Assembly (NCBI GenBank): GCA_030637245.1
Contig: DAOVVI010000087.1
Coordinates: forward strand, 1 to 6,624
DNA from: Cyclobacteriaceae bacterium
GTDB lineage: Bacteria > Bacteroidota > Bacteroidia > Cytophagales > Cyclobacteriaceae
DNA length: 6,624 bases
Direction of reading: 5' to 3'
Both the position numbers and the translations under genes were made by a program. Shown here one piece after another: positions 1-6,624 of the stretch. The first letter of the stretch is position 1; every line of letters starts with the position of its first letter. Below the pieces are notes generated by a model that was given only the letters and a program-made list of their open reading frames with translations, did not search any database and was not told where the DNA came from.

Positions 1-1177
1 AGTTCACCTCCCCGCCGTTTCTTATGACATCGAGGAATTTCGCTATGTGTTCATCCAGGCTGTCGGCGCCCTTAACCCATGGTTTTGCTTCGATTTTATT
101 CACTCTTTGTCCATCTTTCATTTCCTTTTCAGGAATTACCTGCCAACCGCCGCGGCTTACTAAAACTGCTCCTTTGTTGCCCTGAAAAACTACTCCATGT
201 CCCATGCCATAGGAACCATTACCCAGGCATACCGAATGCTCCCAGGATAACGAAAAGTCATCAAATTCATACAAAACATTCAGGGTGTCCGGGACTTGGC
301 GAGCGTCTTCATAGGCGAGATGTCCACCAAGGGCAGTTATGGTCTTTGGACGTTTAGCATCCATTCCAAACAGGGCAAAGTCAAGCATATGCACTCCCCA
401 GTCTGCCATCAGGCCACCTGCATAATCCCAGAAATATCTGAAATTATAGTGGAACCGGTTTTGGTTGAATGGTCGCTTTGGGGCCGGGCCCAGCCACATG
501 TTATAGTCAACTCCTTGAGGTACATCAGAATCAGGCACAACAGGAAGCGATGTTTTGGAAGTATAAGACCATGCTTTTACTCGACTTACTTTACCTAATG
601 CACCGGACTTAACAAAATTAACCGCATCATGCCAATGTTTTCCGCTTCGTTGCCATTGCCCTACCGTAACAACTGTTTTATATTTATTAGCTGCTTTTTC
701 CATGATGAGCGTTTCTTCAATGGAATTGGCCATGGGCTTTTCCACATAGACGTGCTTTCCTGCCTGGCTGGCATGCACCATCATCAGGCAATGCCAATGA
801 TCAGGCGTGCCAATAATTACAGCATGTATATCTTTATTCTCCAGGAGTTTCCTGTAGTCTTTATAGCGAACCGGCTTTTTAATGGTTAGTTTTTCACCAT
901 TGGTGATGCGCTCTTCGTTGATCTTTTCAACATCGGCAGCTCTTCGATTAAGTATCTCATCATCAATATCACAAATGGCGCCGCATTCAACACCTGGAAT
1001 TTTTAAAAAGGATCTTAGGTTGGAAAAACCCATATTACGCAAACCGATAGCGCCAATTACGATTTTCTGATTTGCTGTATTGCAACTTGAAGTCATAGGC
1101 ATCATAGATGCTAAACCCGCCCCAATTGCCAACTTTGTAGAGTTTTTGCAAAACTCCCTTCTAGAACTCTTTTCCAT
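1..1177 (-). CDS. Gfo/Idh/MocA-family oxidoreductase, Tat-exported, 3' end beyond window
   Basis: This is a secreted NAD(P)-dependent sugar dehydrogenase-like protein; its substrate cannot be told from sequence. The frame is open from an ATG at 1177-1175 to the window edge (392 codons). Family members of this type are usually somewhat over 400 residues, so only a short C-terminal piece is missing. The N-terminus has a twin-arginine motif (S5-R6-R7-E8-F9-C10-K11), then a Gly/Ala-rich hydrophobic stretch to about residue 30 and a Cys at 32, a weak lipobox. The Rossmann region starts near residue 39 (IGLRNMG at 44-50). Other family hallmarks are GTPDHWH (123-129), the EKP motif holding the catalytic Lys (E146-K147-P148) and GGLMADWGVHMLD (254-266) with the conserved His263. 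Starting at Met1 keeps the Tat signal, whereas Met25, 26 or 28 would lose it. No Shine-Dalgarno is visible, only an AT-rich leader. The family call is firm; export and especially lipidation are inferred. Confidence 0.95.
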   Translation of the reverse strand, partial: MEKSSRREFCKNSTKLAIGAGLASMMPMTSSCNTANQKIVIGAIGLRNMGFSNLRSFLKIPGVECGAICDIDDEILNRRAADVEKINEERITNGEKLTIKKPVRYKDYRKLLENKDIHAVIIGTPDHWHCLMMVHASQAGKHVYVEKPMANSIEETLIMEKAANKYKTVVTVGQWQRSGKHWHDAVNFVKSGALGKVSRVKAWSYTSKTSLPVVPDSDVPQGVDYNMWLGPAPKRPFNQNRFHYNFRYFWDYAGGLMADWGVHMLDFALFGMDAKRPKTITALGGHLAYEDARQVPDTLNVLYEFDDFSLSWEHSVCLGNGSYGMGHGVVFQGNKGAVLVSRGGWQVIPEKEMKDGQRVNKIEAKPWVKGADSLDEHIAKFLDVIRNGGEVN

Positions 1178-1461
1178 TTATATTCGGTTTATGATATTTA
1201 TTTATAAAAGTCAAATACTTAAAAATTATCGAGAAATATATCGAGGTTTGAACTGGTCTCTATTAATTAAAAAATTATAACCTAATTTGACTGCGCTAAT
1301 TTAAAAAGGCTATTCCAATAATTTAAAATAATGTAGGATTTAGTTTAAAATTTCACCGGATTAGTTTACTTATAATTCAAAATTACTGTGAATTCCAAAG
1401 ACAAAATACACGGATTGGAACACGAATTAAAATGAAAAATAATAAACAGTTTACTTTAAAT
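1178..1461. other. AT-rich intergenic spacer between two minus-strand genes
   Basis: This 284-bp spacer separates the stop of the AsmA-like gene from the start of the oxidoreductase. It holds no credible coding frame. I see a weak inverted repeat at 1388-1423 and one possible promoter element, but no hairpin followed by a T-run that would make a confident intrinsic terminator. The distance suggests that the two genes are transcribed separately. Confidence 0.6.
1378..1405 (-). promoter_or_regulatory. Possible Bacteroidota-type promoter for the oxidoreductase gene
   Basis: On the minus strand, TAATTTTG (1385-1378) is an exact match to the Bacteroidota -7 consensus TAnnTTTG. A TTTG (1405-1402) lies 16 bases upstream, shorter than the usual spacing of about 19. 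A start of transcription here would give a leader of roughly 190 bases before the ATG at 1177. In DNA this AT-rich, one exact -7 match in a 284-bp spacer is not improbable by chance, so this is only a candidate. Confidence 0.2.
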
Positions 1462-4400
1462 CTATTTCTTTCTGCCCAAACTTACTTTAAAGTCATCAGG
1501 ATCGCCAATTAGTTTAAGATTTAAATACCAGGTTTTTTTAGATGTGTATTTATAATGAATGACATCTATTTGTGTGCTATCAGAGATCGCCCCCTTTTTG
1601 CCGAATAATTTATGCCTCGCAGTTTTTGTCACCATTTTCATGGGAATTCGGAAATAGTATTCCATATGGTTATGCATGTCCTGAGTACCTGAAATATCCA
1701 TATATCCCAAAGTAGAATTGATGGTCATGCTGGGGATAGTAATTATTCCATTGGTCACATTCAATTTGTTTGAAAGTGTGTCAAAACGGATTTTAGATAA
1801 GTTTTTATTCTTAAAATAGTCAGATAGCGCATTTAAAGGTTTGTAATTTTTAAGTTCGCCATCCACAATTTCAAGTTCCATTTGTATCTCTGATTCACCT
1901 ATTAGCGGTACCATATCAGGATGCATATGTACCTTACCTTTGATCGAACCTGAAAGCCTGCCATGGAGATTTTTTGAGACAATTTGATCCTGGCCAAAAT
2001 TTTCAAATCTGTATAACATTTGATCCATGTTCACATTGCTGATCTTTATATCCGGATAGAAATAAATACTATCGTGATTGGAGCCGTCAAAATATCCGGA
2101 GATATCAAAATTACCTCCGGCTGTTTGTAATTGAAGCGTATCAATGTATATGAAATGATTTTTTTGAATTCTAAAATCCGTATTTAATTTATTGATCCGG
2201 TGCCTGTGATAATTGAGTTCATCTACTTCGATGTCAAATACCATATCGGTAAAAGGCAGTTCGTAAATATTAAATGCACTATCATGATTTACGATATAGG
2301 CGCTGTCATTTGAATGATTGGTAGTGTAATTAGACAATTGATCAAAATCGACCATTTCAGCATTCAAAGCAACTCTATTATTTGATTTTCGGATAGAGTC
2401 GTTATCACCAAGGTACAGCTTCATATTTACTATAAAGTCCGTATTCCCAATATTTCCTGACATTTGGTTAAGCATGATCAGTTCCTCCTGAAATTTAAAT
2501 TTCCCATGAATATCCTCTATTTCCATTGAATGAACTTTAAGACCGGCATTCAATTGATCAAAGTATATATCTGTAGATTTCAGGCTGTCTTCAAAATAGA
2601 ACTGAGCATTTCCATACATATCCAAATCGTTGATTTCTTCATTGCGATAATCCTCTGGCACATAGTTTTCACCATTATAAGCGAAGAGATCGTCAAGCCT
2701 TAGAAGATTTGATTTTAGACTAAAGTCAAGATCTATGGTGCCGCTTAATGTATCTTTCAACAAAACAGGATAATCATATAACCTGCCTGCATATTGAAAA
2801 TCGCTTTTATCAATTTTCCCATTAAATTCAAGAATATCGAGATCTTCATCTCCAACTATTACATGAGCATTAAACTTTCGTAAGGTGTGAGGATAGTTTT
2901 TGAGTTTGGCATAAAAGTTTTTAATAAAAAAATCTCCAACAGGCAAGTTAGAAGATTCGGTAAACGCGCTGGCAGTGGTTTTACAAGCTAAATCGAGGCG
3001 CATGTTGTTTATTATTTCATCTACCGGTTTTTTATTTATTGTATCATGAGAAGTAAGCTCTTTAATATTCAACAATGAAGAGTAGATGAATAAATTGGCA
3101 TTTATTTCGTCAGAAGTCTGATGTATGATGGCCGGGAGGTCGTCTATTTCTCCCCTTACGGTGACATCAGAATTACCAAGGTTCAAGAAAAAGTATTCGA
3201 TATTGGCGTGATTCCCATCCATAGAAGCTTTGATGTCGATACTATCAAAGGTCAGATGATACTCAGGGAGTTTAAATGTAAGGTCTTTGACTTCCAGCTC
3301 CGAAAAGTAGGATTGACTGAATTCTTCGAGGCTCTTTTCCGGATTTTGAAGATCTATAATGTCTCTGAAATTCATTTTAATTGATACGTCTCCATCAAGA
3401 TTTTGAAGTGAAGTAACATTGAGGAATTTTGCCAGAAAATCCAGATCGAAATTCGAGGTGACACTCATGTCAATTTCCGGAGATTCAAAGTTTTTAATCC
3501 GCAAGTCGGCAAGAAAAGTCCCGGCCTCCGGTTTGGCCGTAACATTTTCCAAAACGAATTCCATTGTCGTAAGGTCTCTTGCTTCACCATTGGTATAATT
3601 TCCCCTGAAGGCAATCTGCTCCAGTTTTTTATTAGAAACCGGATTACTGAAATAAGCGCTGTCGCATCCAAATTCAGCATTGACAGCGGGATGATACCCG
3701 CTCATTGATTTTCCTTTAATGGTAGCGTCGAAAAATATCTTTCCCGCATTTTCATACTGCTCCAGAGTTGGTATCAGCTCCTCGGGCGCAAATGCTATAA
3801 GAAGGTTAAAATTAGGATTGTTTCCATGGATTTTGAGATCAATATTGAAATCATCCAGCACATCAATCGATCCATCAATGCCAAACACCCCATTTTTCAA
3901 TTTAATTTTGGAAGGGTGAATGGTGAGGATACCATTTTCTTTATTATAGTCTAATTCAGTATTTGCGTCAAAATGTTTGTTTTTAAAAATTGTAGAATCA
4001 CCATCGATGATCACATTGAGAATGAATTGGCTTTCCAGGCCGATCATTAATGTGTTTTCTGCATTTTTAAATCTTGAGGTAGCACTTTCTATATAGGTCT
4101 CTGCATGGATATTTGTGCCCTCGTCATATTTAATGATATCAAGGTTGGTGAGTTCAATTTTCTGGAGTTCGATATTATATTCATCTTTGATGTCTTTAAT
4201 CTTTTTTTCTCCCGAAAGCGCATTAGCCAGGTTGAAACTGCCGTCCAGATACCGCACAATATCGAAATATCCATTTTCTATTTTGAGCAGATTAACATTG
4301 ACATTCCCACCGAGAAGTGTCCAGAAATTAAAACCAAGGTAGATGTGTGATACCTCAAGAATTGTAGCGAACATATCTGCTTTATCCTCATATACCTGCA

Positions 4401-4626
4401 CGTTTTCAATAACTACAGATACGTACGGAAAATTTGCAAATGGGGAAATATCCGTACCTCCAATGACAATGGCGCCCCGGAAATCATCATTGAAGGTATT
4501 GACGATTTTTTGTACGGCTTTGTCCTGGTACCAAACCAGCGTTATAATAACTATCGTAAATAACAGTAGGAAAGTGGTGAAAACTCCAATTAAAAACCGC
4601 TTCCAGAATTTCCACTTTTTAATCAT
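1462..4626 (-). CDS. AsmA-like large periplasmic protein with N-terminal membrane anchor
   Basis: This complete gene encodes 1054 residues (ATG at 4626-4624, stop TAG at 1464-1462). The Lys/Trp-rich cytoplasmic start (MIKKWKFWKR) is followed by one hydrophobic helix at about residues 11-33. The rest appears periplasmic: a long series of alternating beta-like strands with recurring 'G-x-(hydrophobic)-x-(hydrophobic)' and 'SG/NG/DG' turns. The AsmA C-terminal region is clear at about 887-990, with LHGRLSGSIKG, GELKNYKPLNALSDYF (923-938) and IPSMTINSTLGYMDISGT from about 964. Proteins of the AsmA/TamB/YhdP group are anchored in the inner membrane and implicated in lipid movement to, and homeostasis of, the outer membrane. 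A similar role here is inferred. It is longer than E. coli AsmA (about 617 residues), and large versions are common in Bacteroidota. The leader has only a poorly spaced AGG three bases before the ATG. The start is supported by the anchor directly after it. No frameshift or internal stop was seen. Confidence 0.9.
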   Translation of the reverse strand: MIKKWKFWKRFLIGVFTTFLLLFTIVIITLVWYQDKAVQKIVNTFNDDFRGAIVIGGTDISPFANFPYVSVVIENVQVYEDKADMFATILEVSHIYLGFNFWTLLGGNVNVNLLKIENGYFDIVRYLDGSFNLANALSGEKKIKDIKDEYNIELQKIELTNLDIIKYDEGTNIHAETYIESATSRFKNAENTLMIGLESQFILNVIIDGDSTIFKNKHFDANTELDYNKENGILTIHPSKIKLKNGVFGIDGSIDVLDDFNIDLKIHGNNPNFNLLIAFAPEELIPTLEQYENAGKIFFDATIKGKSMSGYHPAVNAEFGCDSAYFSNPVSNKKLEQIAFRGNYTNGEARDLTTMEFVLENVTAKPEAGTFLADLRIKNFESPEIDMSVTSNFDLDFLAKFLNVTSLQNLDGDVSIKMNFRDIIDLQNPEKSLEEFSQSYFSELEVKDLTFKLPEYHLTFDSIDIKASMDGNHANIEYFFLNLGNSDVTVRGEIDDLPAIIHQTSDEINANLFIYSSLLNIKELTSHDTINKKPVDEIINNMRLDLACKTTASAFTESSNLPVGDFFIKNFYAKLKNYPHTLRKFNAHVIVGDEDLDILEFNGKIDKSDFQYAGRLYDYPVLLKDTLSGTIDLDFSLKSNLLRLDDLFAYNGENYVPEDYRNEEINDLDMYGNAQFYFEDSLKSTDIYFDQLNAGLKVHSMEIEDIHGKFKFQEELIMLNQMSGNIGNTDFIVNMKLYLGDNDSIRKSNNRVALNAEMVDFDQLSNYTTNHSNDSAYIVNHDSAFNIYELPFTDMVFDIEVDELNYHRHRINKLNTDFRIQKNHFIYIDTLQLQTAGGNFDISGYFDGSNHDSIYFYPDIKISNVNMDQMLYRFENFGQDQIVSKNLHGRLSGSIKGKVHMHPDMVPLIGESEIQMELEIVDGELKNYKPLNALSDYFKNKNLSKIRFDTLSNKLNVTNGIITIPSMTINSTLGYMDISGTQDMHNHMEYYFRIPMKMVTKTARHKLFGKKGAISDSTQIDVIHYKYTSKKTWYLNLKLIGDPDDFKVSLGRKK

Positions 4627-4659
4627 AAACCTGTTTCTTTAGATGCGTAATGCAATTTA

Positions 4660-4714
4660 ATTCAATAAAGATAATGGGTTTTAAACGATTGTTGTTCCCC
4701 TTATTTTATTGAAT
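4660..4714. repeat. 55-bp imperfect inverted repeat in the leader of the AsmA-like gene
   Basis: The outer arms ATTCAATAAA (4660-4669) and TTTATTGAAT (4705-4714) pair perfectly over 10 bp. After an unpaired g4670, ATAA (4671-4674) pairs with TTAT (4701-4704). After an unpaired t4675, GGG (4676-4678) pairs with CCC (4698-4700). That makes 17 bp with two one-base bulges, both on the left arm, around a 19-base loop. It lies 33 bases upstream of the AsmA-like ATG, so it could be a leader RNA hairpin, a protein-binding site, or a small degenerate repeat element. It has no T-run, so it is not a typical intrinsic terminator. Confidence 0.6.
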
Positions 4715-4742
4715 ACCCTGGGCGCCGAAATAGTTACCTGTA

Positions 4743-4773
4743 GAACTTTAAATATTCAAAACAATTCGTCAAA
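4743..4773 (-). promoter_or_regulatory. Weak candidate promoter for the AsmA-like gene
   Basis: On the minus strand, TTTG (4773-4770) is followed after exactly 19 bases by TAAAGTTC (4750-4743), which matches four of the six fixed positions of TAnnTTTG. If real, the transcript would begin near 4737 and carry the whole 55-bp inverted repeat in a leader of about 110 bases. The match is imperfect and could be chance. Confidence 0.2.
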
Positions 4774-4881
4774 CAAAATCAAAATGTAACTATATGTGTT
4801 TACTAAGTGACAGAATTACAGTACTTAAAGTTGTAAAAGTGATTATTGGCTTTGAAAGTTATAATTGTATAATTGAATATT

Positions 4882-4904
4882 ACCCGCCTACCGGCGAGGC
4901 AGGT
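4882..4904. repeat. REP-like GC-rich intergenic palindrome
   Basis: The arms ACCCGCCT (4882-4889) and AGGCAGGT (4897-4904) form an 8-bp stem, with one G-T wobble in RNA, around the 7-base loop ACCGGCG. It stands out as a GC-rich island in very AT-rich non-coding DNA. Short palindromes built on CCTGCC...GGCAGG are widely dispersed in intergenic regions of many Bacteroidota genomes, and I place this one there from memory. Only one copy is present in this window, so its repeat status is inferred. Confidence 0.55.
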
Positions 4905-5138
4905 TTGTAATTTGTTCTTTGAGATTTGTTTTTTAAAAAACCTGAATCTACAACATTTCACATTGAGCCATAATAGTCTTTTCATGGCTTTGAAATTTTG
5001 GTTTTAGTATATGTAATATAGCGAGATTGTCAAACCATCTTATTTTCATATTTGTAACCGACTAATTATTTATTTAACAAATAATGTTTTTTGATTTTGT
5101 CTTTTTAAAAGTATTTCTTTCTTTTTGTGAATATTGCT

Positions 5139-5143
5139 GGAAG
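5139..5143 (+). promoter_or_regulatory. Ribosome binding site of the M61 peptidase gene
   Basis: GGAAG lies six bases before the ATG at 5150, a near-consensus Shine-Dalgarno at good spacing. It supports this start, which is also directly followed by a signal peptide. It is the only convincing Shine-Dalgarno of the three genes here. Confidence 0.6.
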
Positions 5144-5149
5144 TAGCTT

Positions 5150-6624
5150 ATGAAGAGGTATTTATTTTTTGTTGTTTTCCTGATTTTTTTTACCACTCAG
5201 GTAAGGTCACATGAAACACAATCCTTAGGTTCGATTGAGTACAATGTGTCTATGTCAAGCCCACATACTCATTATTTTGAAGTCGAAATCCAACTAAAAA
5301 ATTATGATGAAGATTTCGTGGATTTTAAAATTCCAGTCTGGACTCCAGGATCCTACCTGATCAGAGAGTATGCTAAAAATGTGGAGGGATTTTTGGCATT
5401 TAGTATGAATAATAAAAAAGTGCTGAAATTCCATAAGATCAACAAATTTACCTGGAGAATTGAACATAAAAAAGAGGAAAGTGTGTTGATCAGGTATCGC
5501 GTATATGCTTTTGAAGGTTCTATTCGGATGAGTTATTTAGATGACAACCATGCCTTTATCATGTCGAATACATTGCTGATGTTTGTAGAAGACCTTCGAA
5601 GTACATCTTCTGTCTTAACGATCAATGTGCCGGATCAGTGAAAAAAAATTTCTACTTCACTGACCAGGTTGGAAGGGAAACCAAATGTATTTTATGTGCC
5701 CGATTATGATATTTTGATAGATTCACCGATAGAAATTGGAAACCATGAAATTATCGAATTTATGGCAGCAGGAGTTCCACATGAGGTGGTTATGTATGGG
5801 GCAAGTAATTATAAACCGGAGCAAATCAAACGAGATCTTACAAAAATTGTTGAAACAGCCACTGAAATATTCGAAGAAAATCCTAATGAGAAATATACAT
5901 TCTTTGTTCATCATTCTGATCATGGTTCCGGTGGGTTGGAACACCTCAATTCTACTGCTTTGGGTGTGAGTCGATGGACATATACAAATCCCAAGTCATA
6001 CAATTATTTCCTGTCATTGGCAGCCCATGAGTATTTTCATTTGTGGATGGTAAAAAGGCTCAAGCCAATAGAATTTGATTTTATTAACTATGATGAGGAA
6101 ACCTACACCGATTTGCTTTGGGTCATGGAGGGTATTACAAGTTACTTCGAAGAGAAAATAATGCTGAGGTCCGGATTTTATGATGTAAATAGATTTATCA
6201 ATAATTTGCTATCCGCTATGTCAAAAATCCAAAATACTCCGGGAGCCGGTGTGCAGTCAGTAGCTGAGGCGAGTTTTGACGCTTGGATCAAGTACTATAA
6301 AAGAAACGAAAATAGCGATAACAACCAGATATCTTACTATAACAAAGGTATGATATTAGGCGCCTTGCTGGATTTGGAAATTATTAATGGCTCGGAAGGA
6401 GAAAAATCCCTTGATGATGTAATTAACCAGCTCTACTACCAGTTTTATAAAAAGAAAGGTAGAGGCATTGTCGCAAAAGACCTGAAAAAAGCGGCTGAGA
6501 AAGCAAGTGGAAGAGACCTCAACGGCTTTTTTAGCGACTATGTTTATGGAACAAAAGATCTTGATAATGAGAAATATCTGCATTCTGCAGGTATAGGATT
6601 AATTGAAATAAACAATTCTCGAAA
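5150..6624 (+). pseudogene. Exported M61-family metallopeptidase (glycyl aminopeptidase-like), interrupted by in-frame TGA, 3' end beyond window
   Basis: This is a periplasmic or exported zinc aminopeptidase-like protein of MEROPS family M61. Residues 1-20 are a Sec signal peptide (MKRYLFFVVF..., likely cut after VRS). The N-terminal M61 beta domain carries IPVWTPGSYLIREYA (61-75) and SIRMSYLDDNHAFI (124-137). Codon 164 is TGA (5639-5641). Beyond it the same frame stays open for 327 codons to the window edge with family motifs in order: DYDILIDSPIEIG (185-197), GGLEHLNS (261-268), zinc-binding HEYFH (293-297), the probable third ligand Glu327 in WVMEGITSYFEE, YYNKG (396-400) and YVYGT ending near 468 (numbering counts the TGA as one residue). 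About 100 or more residues, usually including a PDZ domain, should lie past the edge. Termination at codon 164 would leave a 163-residue fragment without the active site. The family call is firm. Pseudogene status is uncertain, because everything after the stop looks under selection, so readthrough or a sequence error is possible. Confidence 0.8.
5639..5641 (+). other. In-frame TGA at an expected Trp position of the M61 gene
   Basis: The context is V-P-D-Q-[TGA]-K-K-I-S-T-S-L. M61 proteins commonly have Trp here (a P-x-x-W-x-x-x-T-x-L-like pattern, from family knowledge), so one G-to-A change from TGG explains it. The stop's final A is the first of eight A's (5641-5648). The reading frame is the same on both sides, so no indel is needed. 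The 21 other Trp codons I read in the window are all TGG. Confidence 0.85.

Larger units (their letters stand above)
4627..5149. other. Non-coding divergent intergenic region with several palindromes
   Basis: These 523 bp lie between the divergent AsmA-like and M61 genes, so both promoters should be here. No frame looks like a protein: the best minus-strand frame (4985-4803) is 60 codons of low-complexity AT-rich sequence that reads through the REP-like palindrome. Contents seen are the 55-bp inverted repeat at 4660-4714, the GC-rich palindrome at 4882-4904, the 14-base perfect palindrome GTTTTTTAAAAAAC at 4928-4941, a 6-bp-arm repeat AGCCAT/ATGGCT at 4966-4989, and two overlapping 7-bp-arm AT repeats at 5049-5085. 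No exact TAnnTTTG promoter element was found on the plus strand ahead of the M61 gene. Confidence 0.7.

Noticed and set aside
1178..1200. Promoter close to the oxidoreductase start, using TTTGAC further upstream
   Set aside because: No TAnnTTTG element lies at suitable spacing; only generic AT-rich sequence is present.
79..1280. Five plus-strand open frames of 62-100 codons (79-357, 296-598, 629-889, 882-1070, 1080-1280)
   Set aside because: The first four lie antisense to the oxidoreductase, whose minus-strand frame has continuous family motifs. The last is half inside that gene and half in the AT-rich spacer. Their translations are low-quality shadows.
3121..4642. Several open frames of 61-99 codons on both strands within and across the AsmA-like gene
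   Set aside because: They overlap a complete 1054-codon gene in other frames, have no recognisable domains, and two of them (4105-4350 and 4115-4342) overlap each other in different frames.
4803..4985. 60-codon minus-strand frame in the divergent intergenic region
   Set aside because: It reads through the REP-like palindrome (the QTCLAGRR part) and is otherwise AT-rich low-complexity sequence. It has no family resemblance.
4990..5019. Sigma70-like TTGAAA-N18-TAATAT ahead of the M61 gene
   Set aside because: The -10 match is poor, the site is about 130 bases from the start codon, and Bacteroidota primary promoters use a different consensus.
5639..5641. TGA as a selenocysteine codon
   Set aside because: The expected residue is Trp, not Cys. 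It is not at the active site, and no convincing hairpin resembling a bacterial SECIS follows directly.
5641..5648. A8 homopolymer as a phase-variation or programmed-frameshift switch in the M61 gene
   Set aside because: The frame is already the same before and after the run, and the stop precedes it (its last base is the first A), so slippage in the run would not bypass the stop and would break the downstream frame.
5723..6583. Open frames at 5723-5944 (-), 5736-5969 (+) and 6356-6583 (-)
   Set aside because: All lie inside the M61 catalytic region, whose frame carries the full set of conserved motifs.

Overview
The window reads as chromosomal DNA of a member of the Bacteroidota. The evidence is AT-rich coding sequence, weak or absent Shine-Dalgarno sites in front of two of three genes, a Tat-exported Gfo/Idh/MocA oxidoreductase, a very large AsmA-like envelope protein, an exported M61 metallopeptidase, and a short GC-rich intergenic palindrome of a kind often dispersed in these genomes. 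The genus cannot be fixed from the sequence alone.

Layout. Bases 1-1177 (minus strand) hold the first 392 codons of a secreted Gfo/Idh/MocA-type oxidoreductase that runs off the left edge. A 284-bp AT-rich spacer follows. Bases 1462-4626 (minus strand) are a complete 1054-residue AsmA-like protein with one N-terminal membrane anchor and a recognisable AsmA C-terminal region. A 523-bp non-coding region (4627-5149) separates it from a divergent plus-strand gene. This region contains a 55-bp imperfect inverted repeat, a REP-like palindrome and several AT-only palindromes. Bases 5150-6624 (plus strand) encode an exported M61-family (glycyl aminopeptidase-like) metallopeptidase that runs off the right edge.

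The most notable observation is in the M61 gene. It is interrupted at codon 164 by an in-frame TGA (5639-5641), exactly where this family usually has Trp (TGG). The same frame then continues open to the window edge with every expected catalytic motif intact (HEYFH, the downstream Glu, GLEH, YNKG). All other Trp codons I read in the three genes (21) are TGG, so a reassigned code is unlikely. A recent nonsense mutation, a base-call error beside an A8 run, or readthrough are the live options.

The three genes share an envelope/export theme: a Tat-exported enzyme, an inner-membrane-anchored periplasmic protein and a Sec-exported peptidase. Spacing and orientation give no evidence of a single operon. 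I see no CRISPR array, tRNA, rRNA, insertion sequence or defence-like cassette, and no convincing novel multigene system.
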